DNA of 64,000 nucleotides from Nostoc sp. PCC 7524 (GTDB taxonomy: Bacteria; Cyanobacteriota; Cyanobacteriia; Cyanobacteriales; Nostocaceae): the NCBI RefSeq assembly GCF_000316645.1, contig NC_019684.1:186001-250000 (forward strand), in the 5' to 3' direction. Position 1 is the stretch's first letter. The number at the start of each line of letters is the position of its first letter. Below are positions 36,694 to 46,972 of this stretch, one piece after another. The notes below the pieces were generated by a model. It was given only the letters and a program-made list of their open reading frames with translations. It had not been told where the DNA came from and ran no database searches. Made by a program: the position numbers and the translations under genes.

Positions 36694-37629
36694 ATGAGAA
36701 TTTTGGTGACGGGCGGTGCCGGGTTTATTGGTTCCCATCTTATTGACCGATTAATACCTGAAGGCCATGAAGTCATCTGTTTAGATAACTTCTACACAGG
36801 CCATAAACGTAACATCCTCAAATGGATGAATCATCCCAACTTTGAACTCATCCGTCATGACATCACTGAACCAATTCGGTTAGAAGTAGATCAAATCTAC
36901 CATCTAGCCTGTCCAGCTTCCCCAGTACACTATCAGTACAACCCAGTAAAAACCGTTAAAACTAACGTTATGGGTACACTCAATATGTTGGGGTTGGCTA
37001 AACGTGTTAAAGCTAGGTTTTTCCTAGCTTCAACTAGCGAAGTATATGGTGATCCAGAGGTTCATCCCCAAACAGAAGAGTATCGAGGTAACGTTAATCC
37101 TATCGGGCTGCGTTCTTGCTACGACGAAGGTAAAAGAATTGCTGAGACGCTGGCCTTTGATTATTACAGACAAAATAAAGTTGATATTCGAGTTGTCCGT
37201 ATATTCAACACCTATGGCCCCAGGATGTTAGAAAACGATGGGCGGGTAGTGAGTAACTTGATTGTTCAAGCCTTACGAGGTATCCCCTTAACCGTCTACG
37301 GTGATGGTTCGCAAACTCGTAGTTTCTGCTATGTTTCTGACTTAGTGGAAGGCTTTATCCGCCTGATGAATAGTGACTACATCGGCCCAGTCAATTTGGG
37401 GAATCCCGGTGAATACACGATTTTAGAATTAGCTCAAGCTGTGCAGAATTTAATTAATCCAGATGCAGAAATTAAGTTTGAGCCTTTACCTGCTGACGAT
37501 CCACGTCGTCGTCAACCGGATATTACTAAAGCAAGAACCCTGTTAAATTGGGAACCTACTATTCCTCTGCAAGAAGGGTTAAAACTGACAATAGAAGATT
37601 TCCGCGATCGCATCAACAATAAAGTCTAG
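36694..37629 (+). CDS. UDP-glucuronate decarboxylase (UDP-xylose synthase)
   Basis: A 311-residue short-chain dehydrogenase/reductase-type enzyme. The N-terminus [12 protein letters not shown] binds NAD, and [20 protein letters not shown], then [14 protein letters not shown] and [12 protein letters not shown] (Tyr-Lys catalytic pair), are specific to the UXS subgroup. It converts UDP-glucuronate to UDP-xylose. The next gene makes UDP-glucuronate from UDP-glucose, so the two form a pathway for exopolysaccharide or glycan precursors. Confidence 0.93.
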   Translation: MRILVTGGAGFIGSHLIDRLIPEGHEVICLDNFYTGHKRNILKWMNHPNFELIRHDITEPIRLEVDQIYHLACPASPVHYQYNPVKTVKTNVMGTLNMLGLAKRVKARFFLASTSEVYGDPEVHPQTEEYRGNVNPIGLRSCYDEGKRIAETLAFDYYRQNKVDIRVVRIFNTYGPRMLENDGRVVSNLIVQALRGIPLTVYGDGSQTRSFCYVSDLVEGFIRLMNSDYIGPVNLGNPGEYTILELAQAVQNLINPDAEIKFEPLPADDPRRRQPDITKARTLLNWEPTIPLQEGLKLTIEDFRDRINNKV

Positions 37630-37734
37630 GATTCAAGCTTTACTCAGTCAGTGAGGGTATTCCCTGGCAGAGTATGAGTGTGTATTTACACTCGATTTTT
37701 CAAGAATAACCCTAAAAAAGTGAGGAGTTAAACA

Positions 37735-39126
37735 ATGCGTGTTTGCGTCATAGGTACTGGCTACGTTGGCTTGGTTACAGGTGCGTGCTTGGCTCACATC
37801 GGACATGATGTGATTTGTGTGGATAATAACGAAGAAAAAGTCAAGTTAATGAAGTCTGGGCAGTCACCAATTTTTGAGCCTGGACTATCGGAAATTATGC
37901 AGTCTGCGATTCAAAGTGGGAAGATTGAATTTACCACAGATTTAGCAGCAGGTGTAGCCCACGGAGAAATTTTATTTATTGCCGTAGGCACACCACCCTT
38001 ACCCACTGGTGAAAGTGATACCCGTTATGTGGAAGCAGTAGCTCGTGGTATTGGTGCTAACCTCAATGGTGGTTATAAAGTCATTGTTAATAAGTCTACA
38101 GTACCCATCGGTTCAGGTGACTGGGTGCGAATGATCGTTTTAGATGGCATCGCTGAACGCCAGAAAACCCTGGTGACAGCAGGTGGAGTAGCTAGTGATG
38201 ATAAATTACCTGAACTTGTACCTCAGTTTGATGTAGTCAGTAACCCAGAGTTCCTACGGGAAGGTTCGGCAGTATACGATACATTTAACCCTGATCGCAT
38301 TGTTCTAGGTGGTAATAGCACCAAAGCCATCTCTATGATGCAAGAATTGTACGCCCCGATTGTTGAGCGCAAATTTGCTGTTGACCAATCTTTACCTCCT
38401 GTACCTGTGCTAGCGACAGACCTCAGCTCGGCAGAGATGATTAAATACGCCGCTAACGCTTTTCTAGCAACCAAAATTAGTTTCATTAACGAAGTAGCTA
38501 ACATTTGCGATCGCGTTGGTGCTGATGTTACCCAAGTTGCTAAAGGTATTGGTTTAGACTCTCGGATTGGTAACAAGTTTTTACAAGCTGGCATTGGTTG
38601 GGGTGGTTCCTGCTTCCCCAAAGATGTTTCCGCCTTGATTCACACAGCTGACGACTATGGTTATGAAGCTCAGTTGTTAAAATCTGCTGTCAGCGTCAAC
38701 GAACGTCAGCGTCTCATTGCTCTGGAAAAACTCCAGCAAGCCCTGAAAATCCTCAAAGGTAAAACAGTGGGTCTGTTGGGTCTGACCTTCAAGCCTGATA
38801 CCGACGACTTACGCGATGCACCAGCACTGAACTTAATTGAGCAGCTCAACCGCTTGGGAGCTAAAGTCAAAGCCTACGACCCCATCATTTCCCAAACAGG
38901 AATGCGTCATGGCCTTTCTGGCGTGTTAGTAGAAACCGATGCGGAACGCTTGGCTGATGGCTGCGACGCTTTGGTACTTGTCACCGAATGGCAGCAGTTT
39001 AGCTCTCTCGACTACGCTAAGATGGCAACACTGATGAACAACCCCGTAATTATCGATGGTCGTAACTTCCTTGACCCCGAAACTATGATCAGGGCTGGAT
39101 TCCAATACGTAGGTGTTGGACGATAG
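37735..39126 (+). CDS. ugd: UDP-glucose 6-dehydrogenase
   Basis: Oxidises UDP-glucose to UDP-glucuronate with two NAD+. The 463-residue protein has VIGTGYVGLVTGACLAHIGH (NAD site), NKSTVPIGSG, NPEFLREGSAVYD, and the catalytic cysteine in GIGWGGSCFPKDV. GTGAGGAG precedes the ATG. It lies 105 bp behind the UDP-xylose synthase gene and feeds it. A terminator-like hairpin follows at 39166. Confidence 0.95.
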   Translation: MRVCVIGTGYVGLVTGACLAHIGHDVICVDNNEEKVKLMKSGQSPIFEPGLSEIMQSAIQSGKIEFTTDLAAGVAHGEILFIAVGTPPLPTGESDTRYVEAVARGIGANLNGGYKVIVNKSTVPIGSGDWVRMIVLDGIAERQKTLVTAGGVASDDKLPELVPQFDVVSNPEFLREGSAVYDTFNPDRIVLGGNSTKAISMMQELYAPIVERKFAVDQSLPPVPVLATDLSSAEMIKYAANAFLATKISFINEVANICDRVGADVTQVAKGIGLDSRIGNKFLQAGIGWGGSCFPKDVSALIHTADDYGYEAQLLKSAVSVNERQRLIALEKLQQALKILKGKTVGLLGLTFKPDTDDLRDAPALNLIEQLNRLGAKVKAYDPIISQTGMRHGLSGVLVETDAERLADGCDALVLVTEWQQFSSLDYAKMATLMNNPVIIDGRNFLDPETMIRAGFQYVGVGR

Positions 39127-39165
39127 AGATTAAGTAATTAATTTAGTTTTATAACTCTATTAAAC

Positions 39166-39195
39166 TACCGCTTAGAATCATCTGGGCGGTATTTC
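39166..39195 (+). terminator. Terminator-like hairpin after ugd
   Basis: TACCGC (39166-39171) and GCGGTA (39186-39191) with a 14-nt loop, followed by TTTCATT. The T tract is short, so strength is uncertain. Confidence 0.55.
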
Positions 39196-39262
39196 ATTAT
39201 TAGGCAATAGTTATTAGGAACTTGGTAAAAGTTCTACTCCTCTGCTCCCCTGCTTGCCTTAA

Positions 39263-40057
39263 TTACCCATTACGTGGAATCCGTTCAATTTCCGCATAAC
39301 CACTAAAAATCAACCTTTTACCTTCAGTTTCTAAACGATTAAGCCGCATTTTTACCCCATCTAGGTCAAAACGATCCAAATCGACCATATTATCTAAAAT
39401 TTCTGCCAGTGCTAGGCTGAGAGTTTGGGAGATTTCTTTTTGTGCTTCTGGGACTAAATCAAGTTCTACTTTTGGTTCTTTAAAAGCAATGCGGCGGCGT
39501 TTTTCGATAGCTATGCTTAATGTCATGTGCAGTGGGATGAGTTCTCCACTGTTTAAATCTGCCTTGGCTGAAAGTCTTAAGTGATTCTGTGGTAGTAATT
39601 GCACCTGAACTTCAGTGAATGAGACTGGCTGACCACCAGATAATTCTGTTAAAGCAGGTACAGAGAGATTAACTAGGCGTTTCTTTACCAGTTCAGCATT
39701 AAAGGCTTGGTTGATACCATCTTCAGATAATACTACTTGAGCGATCGCTTGGGTTGGTTGTTTGAGATTCAATTTGCCACTCAAAACTGCGCCAAAGTCA
39801 ATAGCTACAGCATCCGTTTCAAAAGACATCTCCTCAACCGCAAAGTCTCTACGGATGACCAAGCCGCAGCCGCTCATTTTAAAACTATCAATGCTGCCTT
39901 GCAACAGTTTGCTGGAGGGATAGCAGCGCACAAGGACTTCTACTGACTCGCTTTGGGTAAACAGATGGCGAATCGTTTGGCTGGCAACTGTGTTGAGCAT
40001 TTTTTCGCCCCAATCAGTGCCTTTAGGATCTTGTAAACCAGTTAGTCCGCCGAACAT
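39263..40057 (-). CDS. DUF2993 (LmeA-like) protein
   Basis: A 264-residue protein. The ATG at 40057 begins MFGGLTGLQDPKGTDWGEKM, and the body (residues 30-250) has the DUF2993 pattern of alternating beta strands, SVEVLVRCYPSSKLLQGSID and related segments. DUF2993 proteins such as mycobacterial LmeA bind phospholipids. This one has no signal peptide and is probably at the cytoplasmic side of a membrane. The longer frame to 40099 starts with TTG and is less likely. Confidence 0.8.
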   Translation of the reverse strand: MFGGLTGLQDPKGTDWGEKMLNTVASQTIRHLFTQSESVEVLVRCYPSSKLLQGSIDSFKMSGCGLVIRRDFAVEEMSFETDAVAIDFGAVLSGKLNLKQPTQAIAQVVLSEDGINQAFNAELVKKRLVNLSVPALTELSGGQPVSFTEVQVQLLPQNHLRLSAKADLNSGELIPLHMTLSIAIEKRRRIAFKEPKVELDLVPEAQKEISQTLSLALAEILDNMVDLDRFDLDGVKMRLNRLETEGKRLIFSGYAEIERIPRNG

Positions 40058-40166
40058 GAGGTTGTGGGTCTCTAGAAGTTCTTTGTACTTTTGTAACAAA
40101 CTGTGAAGAATAGAGCAAGTGTCTAGCGATTGTTTGTCCTGATAGTTTGACGTGGTTTGGCTAATG

Positions 40167-41441
40167 CTACATAGATGAGTGTGTGATCTTCTTCAGTTTC
40201 AACAGCCGTCGCCGCAATAAATCCAGGGCTGTACACGCACTTAAATGACGAATGAAAGAGCGGTCGCGCATTGTGCCGAACTGATATTTAAAATTTGTCA
40301 CTTCATCTTTTGGCCCAGCTAAACCAATGTAAACCAAACCCACAGGCTTAGTATCCGTTCCTCCACCAGGACCAGCAATCCCTGTGATACTCAAGCCCCA
40401 AGTTGTTGACAGGCGGGTTTTTACGCCAATTGCCATTTGTTCGGCTACATGATCACTAACCGCCCCAAATTGTTCTAAATCCTCTGGTTTTACCGCCAGT
40501 AAACCTACTTTGGCTGAATTATCGTAAGAAATAACACCGCCCCAAAAATAATCAGAACTACCGGAGATTTCCGTTAACATTTGCCCCAGGCCACCACCAG
40601 TACAGGATTCTGCCACTGATAGAGTTTCTCCTGAAGCCCGCAGCAGCTGACCAACTACAGAAGCTAAAGTATCATCATTGACACCATAAAAATCTAACCC
40701 AGCAATTTCTTTAATTTGTTGCTCTATCGGTGCAATCAAAGCTTCGGCTGCTGCTTGTGAAGTGGCTTTTGCACAGACACGTAGCCTTACTTCTCCCTTA
40801 CCTGCATAGGGCGCTACTGTGGGGTTAGGCATATTAAAATAAGCACTGACTTTTTCTGCTAAAGCAGATTCCCCAATCCCCCAAAACTTCAAACTCCGGC
40901 TGTAAATAATTTCTTGACCCCAACCTTGACTTTTGAGAAATGGTACTGCTGTTTCTTGCCACATCCGGTGCATTTCGCTGGGAACACCAGGAAAGGTAAA
41001 AATCGTAATTCCCGGACGGGGTTGCCAAATAATACCGGGTGCAGTCCCACTAGGATTAGGCAAAATCTCTGCACCTTGGGGAATCAAGGCTTGTTTGCGG
41101 TTGCTTGGAGTCATTACTCGCCCACGCTGGGCAAATTTTTGCGTGATATCTTCGATAATTTCTGGACGTTCCTCCAAGGGAACACCAAAAAAATCAGCGA
41201 TGGTTTCACAGGTAAGATCATCGGGTGTAGGGCCTAGTCCACCAGTGAAAATGAGAATTGTAGCTCTGGAAAGAGCAATTTCAATAACTTGCTTGATGCG
41301 TTCTGGGTTATCCCCCACGACTGTTTGATAATAATGGGGAATGCCTAATTGGGCTAGTTGTTGGGCTAAAAATTGAGAGTTACTGTTGAGGATGTCACCC
41401 AACAACAATTCAGTACCGACACAAATTATTTCTGCGCTCAT
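40167..41441 (-). CDS. cinA: CinA-like protein (competence/damage-inducible, NMN deamidase type)
   Basis: A 424-residue two-domain protein. The N-terminal MoCF-like domain (about 1-170) has ICVGTELLLGDILNSN and FTGGLGPTPDDLT. The C-terminal domain (about 255-415) has AESCTGGGLGQMLTEISGSS and SITGIAGPGGG, as in nicotinamide-nucleotide amidases. The family recycles NMN and pyridine-nucleotide by-products, and in some bacteria supports competence. It is probably cotranscribed with neither neighbour: spacers are 70-110 bp. Confidence 0.92.
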   Translation of the reverse strand: MSAEIICVGTELLLGDILNSNSQFLAQQLAQLGIPHYYQTVVGDNPERIKQVIEIALSRATILIFTGGLGPTPDDLTCETIADFFGVPLEERPEIIEDITQKFAQRGRVMTPSNRKQALIPQGAEILPNPSGTAPGIIWQPRPGITIFTFPGVPSEMHRMWQETAVPFLKSQGWGQEIIYSRSLKFWGIGESALAEKVSAYFNMPNPTVAPYAGKGEVRLRVCAKATSQAAAEALIAPIEQQIKEIAGLDFYGVNDDTLASVVGQLLRASGETLSVAESCTGGGLGQMLTEISGSSDYFWGGVISYDNSAKVGLLAVKPEDLEQFGAVSDHVAEQMAIGVKTRLSTTWGLSITGIAGPGGGTDTKPVGLVYIGLAGPKDEVTNFKYQFGTMRDRSFIRHLSACTALDLLRRRLLKLKKITHSSM

Positions 41442-41512
41442 TTAATTTAGTAAAAAAGCAAGGGGCAAAAGTAAAGATTGCTTATTTTACTTTACCTTTG
41501 TAATTTTGCTTT

Positions 41513-42559
41513 TCACTTTTGCTGAGAGAATTTGCGAACTCGCCAAATCACGTAACTTAATAGGGAAGTGGCTGCACTAATGTAAGCAATACTGCTAGGC
41601 ACACCAGCCACCAATAACGCCAAACTTCCCACCCACAAGGTAAGAGAATAAATAAATAAAACTGTCCATCTATGGGATAAACCAGCTTGTAGGAGTCGGT
41701 GATGGAGATGACATTTATCCGCTACCCAAGGTAGCTTACCGCGTCGTAATCGTGCCAAAATCACTGCGGACATATCTACAATGGGGACTGCCAAAATCAA
41801 GTATGGCAAAAGAACGGCTGTGAAGGCAGGAATTTTGACTAAGCCGATGACACCTACAGAAGCTAGGGTAAAGCCCATAAAATATGAACCACCATCACCC
41901 ATAAAGATTTGTGCTGGGTTGAAGTTATAGCGCAGAAACCCTAGGGCTGCACCAGCTAAGGCGGCAGCAATTAAAGCGGCTGCTGGTTGGTGCATAAACA
42001 ATGAAACTAGCAGCATTACTACAGCAGCAATTCCAGAAACCCCAGCAGCTAAACCGTCTAACCCATCAATCCAGTTAATAGCATTCACCATCCCTACTAA
42101 CCAAACTACTGTGATGGGCAAACTTAGCCAGTTGAGGTCAACTATGCCAACGGTGGGAACGGTAATAAAATCTATACTTACGCCTGCTTGCCATGCAGCA
42201 GCTGCAACAATAATTTGCACAAGCAGGCGTTTTAAAGGAGATAAACTTAATAAGTCATCGGCTAACCCAATCAGAAAAAAGCCAAGACCGCCTAAAGTTA
42301 CGCCCCAGATTTGCCATTCTTTATCCGGTGGTAGATTGGCAAATCCACCCAACCACCAGACAATTAATAGGGATAACATTGTACCTGTGAAGATAGAAAC
42401 TCCTCCCAGGCGTACCATCGGACGGTCATGAATTTTGCGATCGCCAGGTTGATCTACACGTCCACTTCTAATCCCAATATTTTTGACATCAGGCGTAGTC
42501 CAGAGAACGACTACGGCAGCAATCAGGAAGGCGATCAGATGATAAATCTGAGCAGGCAT
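41513..42559 (-). CDS. Polyprenyl-phosphate GlcNAc-1-phosphate transferase-like (MraY/WecA family)
   Basis: A 348-residue integral membrane enzyme with about ten helices. The family motifs are present: DKKIHDRPMVRLGG-like (here DRKIHDRPMVRLGG), LADDLLSLSPLKR with the catalytic Asp pair, NAINWIDGLDGLAAG, FMGDGGSYFMGF, and DKCHLHHRLLQAGLS near the end. It transfers a sugar phosphate from a UDP-sugar to a polyprenyl phosphate at the start of polysaccharide or glycan synthesis. The HLHHR motif favours the WecA/TagO branch over MraY. Confidence 0.92.
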   Translation of the reverse strand: MPAQIYHLIAFLIAAVVVLWTTPDVKNIGIRSGRVDQPGDRKIHDRPMVRLGGVSIFTGTMLSLLIVWWLGGFANLPPDKEWQIWGVTLGGLGFFLIGLADDLLSLSPLKRLLVQIIVAAAAWQAGVSIDFITVPTVGIVDLNWLSLPITVVWLVGMVNAINWIDGLDGLAAGVSGIAAVVMLLVSLFMHQPAAALIAAALAGAALGFLRYNFNPAQIFMGDGGSYFMGFTLASVGVIGLVKIPAFTAVLLPYLILAVPIVDMSAVILARLRRGKLPWVADKCHLHHRLLQAGLSHRWTVLFIYSLTLWVGSLALLVAGVPSSIAYISAATSLLSYVIWRVRKFSQQK

Positions 42560-42654
42560 CTGTATTTTTTAAGAATGTAGTTTATTTAACAAAAATTTGC
42601 CGAGGACGTTTCCTTAAATATTTTTACTACATTTCAGACCCTGATCAGCATGGG

Positions 42655-42744
42655 AATTTGAGATTGGGGACTGGGGACTGGGGATTGGATTTTTCCCCTC
42701 TGCTCCTCATCTCCCCCTGTCCCCTGCCCCTCTGCTCCCCTGCC
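42655..42744. repeat. GGGGACTGGGGATT / CTCTGCTCCCC mosaic tract
   Basis: G-rich nonamers (GGGACTGGG, GGGATTGG) are followed by C/T-rich units (CCCCTCTGCTCC, CCCCTGCCCCTCTGCTCCCC). They are the same modules as in the spacers at 15840, 18590 and 24745. The tract lies just past the glyA stop codon. Confidence 0.7.
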
Positions 42745-44028
42745 TTATGCTAAAACAGGTACGGGAATCTCCAGGTGAGGATATAAGGGGAAGCGATCGC
42801 ACAATGCTGCTACTCGGCGTTTACAATCTTGAGCTACTGTTTCTGATTCTGGGTTGAGCAGGCGATCGGCGATAATATTACCAATTTCGGTAAATTCATC
42901 TACTCCCATACCCCTTGTTGTCATAGCAGGAGAACCTAATCGCAAACCACTGGTAACAAATGGTGATTGGGGATCAAAGGGAACTGTATTTTTGTTAGCG
43001 GTAATATTAACTTCACTCACTAACTGATCTGCCTTCTTACCAGTCATACCAATAGAACGCAAATCGACGAGCATTAAATGGTTATCTGTACCATCAGATA
43101 CCAGTTTTACGCCCCGGTTTTGTAATTGAGCCGCTAAAGCACGGGCATTATCAATTACTTGCTGGGAGTAAGTTGTAAATTCTGGCTTTAAGGCTTCACC
43201 AAATGCCACTGCTTTACCTGCAATTACGTGTTCTAGAGGGCCGCCTTGAGTTCCGGGGAAAACAGATTTATCTAACTTTTTACCGAGTTCTGCATCACGG
43301 GTCAAAATTAAACCACCTCTGGGGCCACGCAGAGTTTTATGGGTGGTGGTGGTGACGACATCACAGTAGGGAATTGGGTTAGGATGCAAGCCACTAGCAA
43401 CTAAACCAGCAATGTGGGCAATATCAGCTAGTAAGTAAGCACCAACTTCATCAGCAATACTACGGAATTTCTCAAAGTCAATCATCCGAGGATAGGCAGA
43501 ATAACCACAAATCAAGAGCTTAGGACGCTCTTTTAGTGCCAACTCGCGAATTTGGTCATAGTCTAGTTGTTCTGTTTGCTGACTCACACCATAATGACGC
43601 ACTTGAAACCATTTACCCGACACATTCACCGGAGAACCGTGGGTGAGGTGTCCACCGTGGGACAAGTCCATGCCCATGATTGTGTCACCTGGTTCTAACA
43701 ATGTCAGAAAAACTGCAAAATTCGCTTGTGCGCCAGAGTGGGGTTGTACGTTGGCATGAGCTGCACCAAATAGCTGTTTAGCTCTGTCAATGGCTATTTG
43801 CTCGATTTTGTCAACAAATTCGCAACCACCGTAGTAACGCTTGCCAGGTAAACCTTCTGCGTATTTATTTGTCAGTACGGAACCTTGAGCCGCTAAGACA
43901 GCTGCTGAGGTAAAGTTTTCACTAGCAATTAACTCCAAATGGTCGCGTTGGCGTTGGAGTTCTTGATTAATTAATTCTGCGATCGCTGGATCCGAGGTAG
44001 CAAGCAAGTCTGAATTTGTCTTAGTCAC
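42745..44028 (-). CDS. glyA: Serine hydroxymethyltransferase
   Basis: PLP enzyme interconverting serine and glycine with tetrahydrofolate; it also takes part in photorespiratory metabolism. Motifs: [40 protein letters not shown], and the PLP lysine in [14 protein letters not shown]. The GTG at 44028 gives 427 residues, the family norm. The open frame runs on to 44115, adding 29 residues with no homology to the usual N-terminus, so that part is unlikely to be translated. Confidence 0.95.
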   Translation of the reverse strand: MTKTNSDLLATSDPAIAELINQELQRQRDHLELIASENFTSAAVLAAQGSVLTNKYAEGLPGKRYYGGCEFVDKIEQIAIDRAKQLFGAAHANVQPHSGAQANFAVFLTLLEPGDTIMGMDLSHGGHLTHGSPVNVSGKWFQVRHYGVSQQTEQLDYDQIRELALKERPKLLICGYSAYPRMIDFEKFRSIADEVGAYLLADIAHIAGLVASGLHPNPIPYCDVVTTTTHKTLRGPRGGLILTRDAELGKKLDKSVFPGTQGGPLEHVIAGKAVAFGEALKPEFTTYSQQVIDNARALAAQLQNRGVKLVSDGTDNHLMLVDLRSIGMTGKKADQLVSEVNITANKNTVPFDPQSPFVTSGLRLGSPAMTTRGMGVDEFTEIGNIIADRLLNPESETVAQDCKRRVAALCDRFPLYPHLEIPVPVLA

Positions 44029-44601
44029 TTCAACTATACCTAATGGAAATTTGCACAACAGTTGATTTTGTTGGAACTTAGCACTTAATTGAGAGTCAAC
44101 AGCCCATAGTTCCATAGTCCTTTGACTGCTGTACAGACACGATTAACCGCGTGTGTACTTTTGACTTTTATGTGTGCTGATTTATTTATTATTAGCCACC
44201 GACTAAGTGCATAGATTAATTATCATAAACCTCTTTAGGAGAATGTGAACTTTTATATTATTTGTTGTTCAGATCAACTGACTACTCAACAATGCAACGA
44301 ATATCACAGTCTGTCCCTGCTTGAGTTCAGGGGCAACAGGAGTAATAATTTATGTATGAGTATTTACTCAAAAACTAAATCTCTCAGACCAACAACATAC
44401 AATTAAGGTAAAGTTCACTTGACAATTTTTTACTACTAACCCCATTTTTGCCAAAAAGAGTGCTGAAGGATACTCTGAGGCAACCTGCACCAAGGACAAT
44501 CTCAATTAGTTGCAAGCCTTCAGCATCTCTTAGGACACCTAAAAACTGTGTCTTCTCCTGGAAGAATGTGGATCATGATGAGGATTTACAGGAGGGATTG
44601 G
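44029..44601. other. 573-bp spacer between glyA and a small Cys-rich gene
   Basis: The first 90 bases are open in the glyA frame. The rest is AT-rich with no ORF and no tRNA; I looked for a glycine riboswitch and saw none. It includes the promoters of the divergent genes. Confidence 0.45.
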
Positions 44602-44799
44602 ATGCTAGTCATTTTAATGGATGATCAAATCCTTGCCCCTGAGCAGGTTTGCCAGTCTTGTTTACTGGCTGATGGTAGTGGTCAACCCCGGTGGCGTGGA
44701 GGAAAATTATGTTGTGGTCAAGCTATTCGTAAGCTTGTAGAACAACAGTCAGAACAGTATGAGTGTCTGATGGGTTTCCGCATTGCCCAAGTAGAATAA
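44602..44799 (+). CDS. Small cysteine-rich protein
   Basis: A 65-residue protein. GGAGGG lies 5 bases before the ATG at 44602, so this start is preferred over the open frame to 44548. Cysteines in VCQSCLLADGSGQPRWRGGK, then LCCGQ, could form a small zinc or Fe-S site. No membrane segment is present. It lies in front of the Tic20-like gene (84-bp gap). I do not recognise a named family. Confidence 0.65.
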   Translation: MLVILMDDQILAPEQVCQSCLLADGSGQPRWRGGKLCCGQAIRKLVEQQSEQYECLMGFRIAQVE

Positions 44800-44883
44800 A
44801 TCATAGTTTCACAAGAAAGGCTGATTAACTGCGTTATCCTAGGCTCAAGAAAGTCTGAAATTTTAGCCACAGGAGAACGCATA

Positions 44884-45360
44884 ATGACTTGGCGCGGATC
44901 TACAACAATTCCAGATCGGTTTTTTGCTTGTTTACCTTATCTGCTCCCTATCATTGAAGTTTTTGTCTATGGTGAATTTTTGCTGAGACAGTTTCCACCC
45001 CTACAATTACTGTTTCTGCCACTCATCCCATTGCTGCAAATTTACTATGGTGTTCGTTATGCAGGATTAATCATTTTCTTTGCTTTGTGGCTATTAGTTG
45101 TCAGAAACGAAAAAATTAGTCATTTCATTCGTTTCAATACCATGCAAGCCATTCTCATAGACATTATTATCTTTTTATTTGGCATCCTGACTGATGTGGT
45201 GCGACTCATTCCTGCTACTGGTTTTGCTACACAAACTCTTTATACAACCATTTTTCTAGGTGTAATGGCAGCAGTGATCTATTCAGTTGCCCAATCATTG
45301 TTAGGACGTTATGCAGAAATTCCGGCGATTTCCGATGCTGTTTATATGCAAGTACGCTAA
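44884..45360 (+). CDS. Tic20-family membrane protein
   Basis: A 158-residue protein with four hydrophobic segments and the phrases RFFACLPYLLPIIEVFVYG and ISHFIRFNTMQAILIDIIIF, which are characteristic of Tic20. In plastids Tic20 is a protein-import channel component; the bacterial relatives are of unknown function. It ends 3 bp before the stop codon of a convergent hydrolase gene. Confidence 0.88.
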   Translation: MTWRGSTTIPDRFFACLPYLLPIIEVFVYGEFLLRQFPPLQLLFLPLIPLLQIYYGVRYAGLIIFFALWLLVVRNEKISHFIRFNTMQAILIDIIIFLFGILTDVVRLIPATGFATQTLYTTIFLGVMAAVIYSVAQSLLGRYAEIPAISDAVYMQVR

Positions 45361-45363
45361 TTC

Positions 45364-46137
45364 TTAACGGGTTGCCACGGTGTTTTCTAGGCGACCGATG
45401 CCTTCGATTTCCACACGGACGCGATCGCCTGGATGTAATTGCCCTATACCCTGGGGTGTACCTGTCAATATCACATCTCCAGGTAGCAATGTCATCACCT
45501 GACTAATATAAGACACTAAAAAATCTGGGGGAAAAACCATCTGATCAATCTCAGCCGATTGCACGGGATTGGCATCATCATTGAGAAATGTTTGTAATCT
45601 CGCACCTGGATTTAATTCTCGGACAATCCAAGGGCCTAAAGGACAGAAGGTGTCAAAACCTTTGGCTCTCGTCCATTGTCCATCCTTTTGTTGTAAATCT
45701 CGCGCCGTTACATCATTCGCGATGGTATAACCCCAAATTTTAGTTTGGGCTTCTTCTGGTGTACAGTTACAGGCGCGATCGCCAATCACCAATGCTAATT
45801 CCCCTTCGTAGTCTACCCGTTGCGACTGGCGAGGATACTTAATTGCTGTTTCCGAAGCAATAATTGTTGTGGGCGGTTTGAGAAAAATTAACGGCTCAAC
45901 AGGAACTAGAGTTCCCATTTCTGCTGCATGATCTGCATAATTCTTCCCCACAGCTACAATTTTGGAGGGGGCGCAGGGAGCAAGAATGTGGTATTTGTCT
46001 GATTCTAAAATTAAATCTGTGGGCTGTCCTTGTAACCAGGGTGGAGCATCTAACACCTGCACGTTAAGAGATAGTTGTAGCAACCCATAGTAAATCTTTC
46101 CCTCTAGATTTTGAACTCGCACATAGCGTTGGGCCAT
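45364..46137 (-). CDS. Fumarylacetoacetate hydrolase (FAH) family protein
   Basis: A 257-residue enzyme. IVAVGKNYADHAAEMG, DYEGELALVIG with metal-binding glutamates, GYTIANDVTARDLQ, and LLPGDVILTGTPQGIG are typical of FAH-type isomerase/hydrolases such as acylpyruvases or oxaloacetate decarboxylases. Substrate cannot be assigned. I use the ATG at 46137; a TTG at 46149 is less likely. Confidence 0.9.
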   Translation of the reverse strand: MAQRYVRVQNLEGKIYYGLLQLSLNVQVLDAPPWLQGQPTDLILESDKYHILAPCAPSKIVAVGKNYADHAAEMGTLVPVEPLIFLKPPTTIIASETAIKYPRQSQRVDYEGELALVIGDRACNCTPEEAQTKIWGYTIANDVTARDLQQKDGQWTRAKGFDTFCPLGPWIVRELNPGARLQTFLNDDANPVQSAEIDQMVFPPDFLVSYISQVMTLLPGDVILTGTPQGIGQLHPGDRVRVEIEGIGRLENTVATR

Positions 46138-46369
46138 AACCTTGATCAATATCCTTATTATCTAATGTTGAAAGTAGCTATCTTCCTTTTTGATGCAGGT
46201 TGGAGCTACAAAATCCAAATTTTGGCAGATTGGGCTGATGATTAAAATTAAAAACTGGTAAGATTATAGTTCCTTGTTGCTTCAATTGTTGATTGATACT
46301 GGTAGCTTCTAGCAGACCATTGTATAAATCATTGCAAGCAGCCAGTTGTCCAAAAGGAGACTTACAATC

Positions 46370-46696
46370 ATGTCCACAGTTTACGAAACACTATATATTT
46401 TGCGTCCTGACCTGACAGATGAACAAGTAGAGCAAGCGATCGCTAAATATCAGACCCTACTGCAAGACCAAGGTGCTGGTAATATCGAAATCCAAAATCG
46501 TGGTAAGCGTCGTCTTGCTTATGAAATCAATAGACATCGGGACGGAATTTACATCCAATTTAACTACACAGGCCCCGGAACTGCGATCGCTGTCCTAGAA
46601 CGAGCCATGCGATTGAGCGAAGAAGTAATTCGCTACCTGACAACTAAGCAAGAAGTGTCAGAGGCCAAAACAGAGCCAGAAGCTGTTACAGCTTAA
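46370..46696 (+). CDS. rpsF: 30S ribosomal protein S6
   Basis: A 108-residue protein, [20 protein letters not shown] onward, with [20 protein letters not shown] and an acidic C-terminus (KTEPEAVTA). S6 binds 16S rRNA with S18 in the platform. AAAAGGAGA lies 9 bases before the ATG at 46370, fixing the start over the longer open frame to 46346. rpsR and rplI do not follow, unlike in many bacteria. Confidence 0.96.
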   Translation: MSTVYETLYILRPDLTDEQVEQAIAKYQTLLQDQGAGNIEIQNRGKRRLAYEINRHRDGIYIQFNYTGPGTAIAVLERAMRLSEEVIRYLTTKQEVSEAKTEPEAVTA

Positions 46697-46787
46697 GGTG
46701 TAAACGGTGCTGAGTGATGAGTAAAAATTGCTAGTCTCTAGCTCCTGATCATCACTTCTTGGTGTATGCAGATGATAAGGACTCCTA

Positions 46788-46825
46788 ACTCAGCACCAGC
46801 TCAACGCCGCCCTACAGCTAACAGC
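46788..46825 (-). repeat. Dispersed 40-bp repeat, copy C (inverted)
   Basis: The reverse complement reads GCTGTTAGCTGTAGGGCGGC, then GTTGAGCTGGTGCTGAGT, related to the copies at 27080 and 59806. Confidence 0.65.
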
Positions 46826-46972
46826 GTTTAATCAAACTAAAAAAAAATTTACCTTGTACCTTTTTTTGATTCAGTTGGGAATGCTAAATTAACAGGTACT
46901 TGCCAAAAGCAGTACGTTTGCAGTTATACCTAAAGGTTTGACACCATTCTTCAATCGGAGCTTTAAGCCACC

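Noticed and set aside
44029..44115. N-terminal extension of GlyA
   Set aside because: The extra 29 residues match no SHMT N-terminus, and the GTG at 44028 gives the family length of 427.
44029..44601. Glycine riboswitch upstream of glyA
   Set aside because: The conserved glycine-aptamer core could not be recognised, and the region is AT-rich and unstructured by eye.
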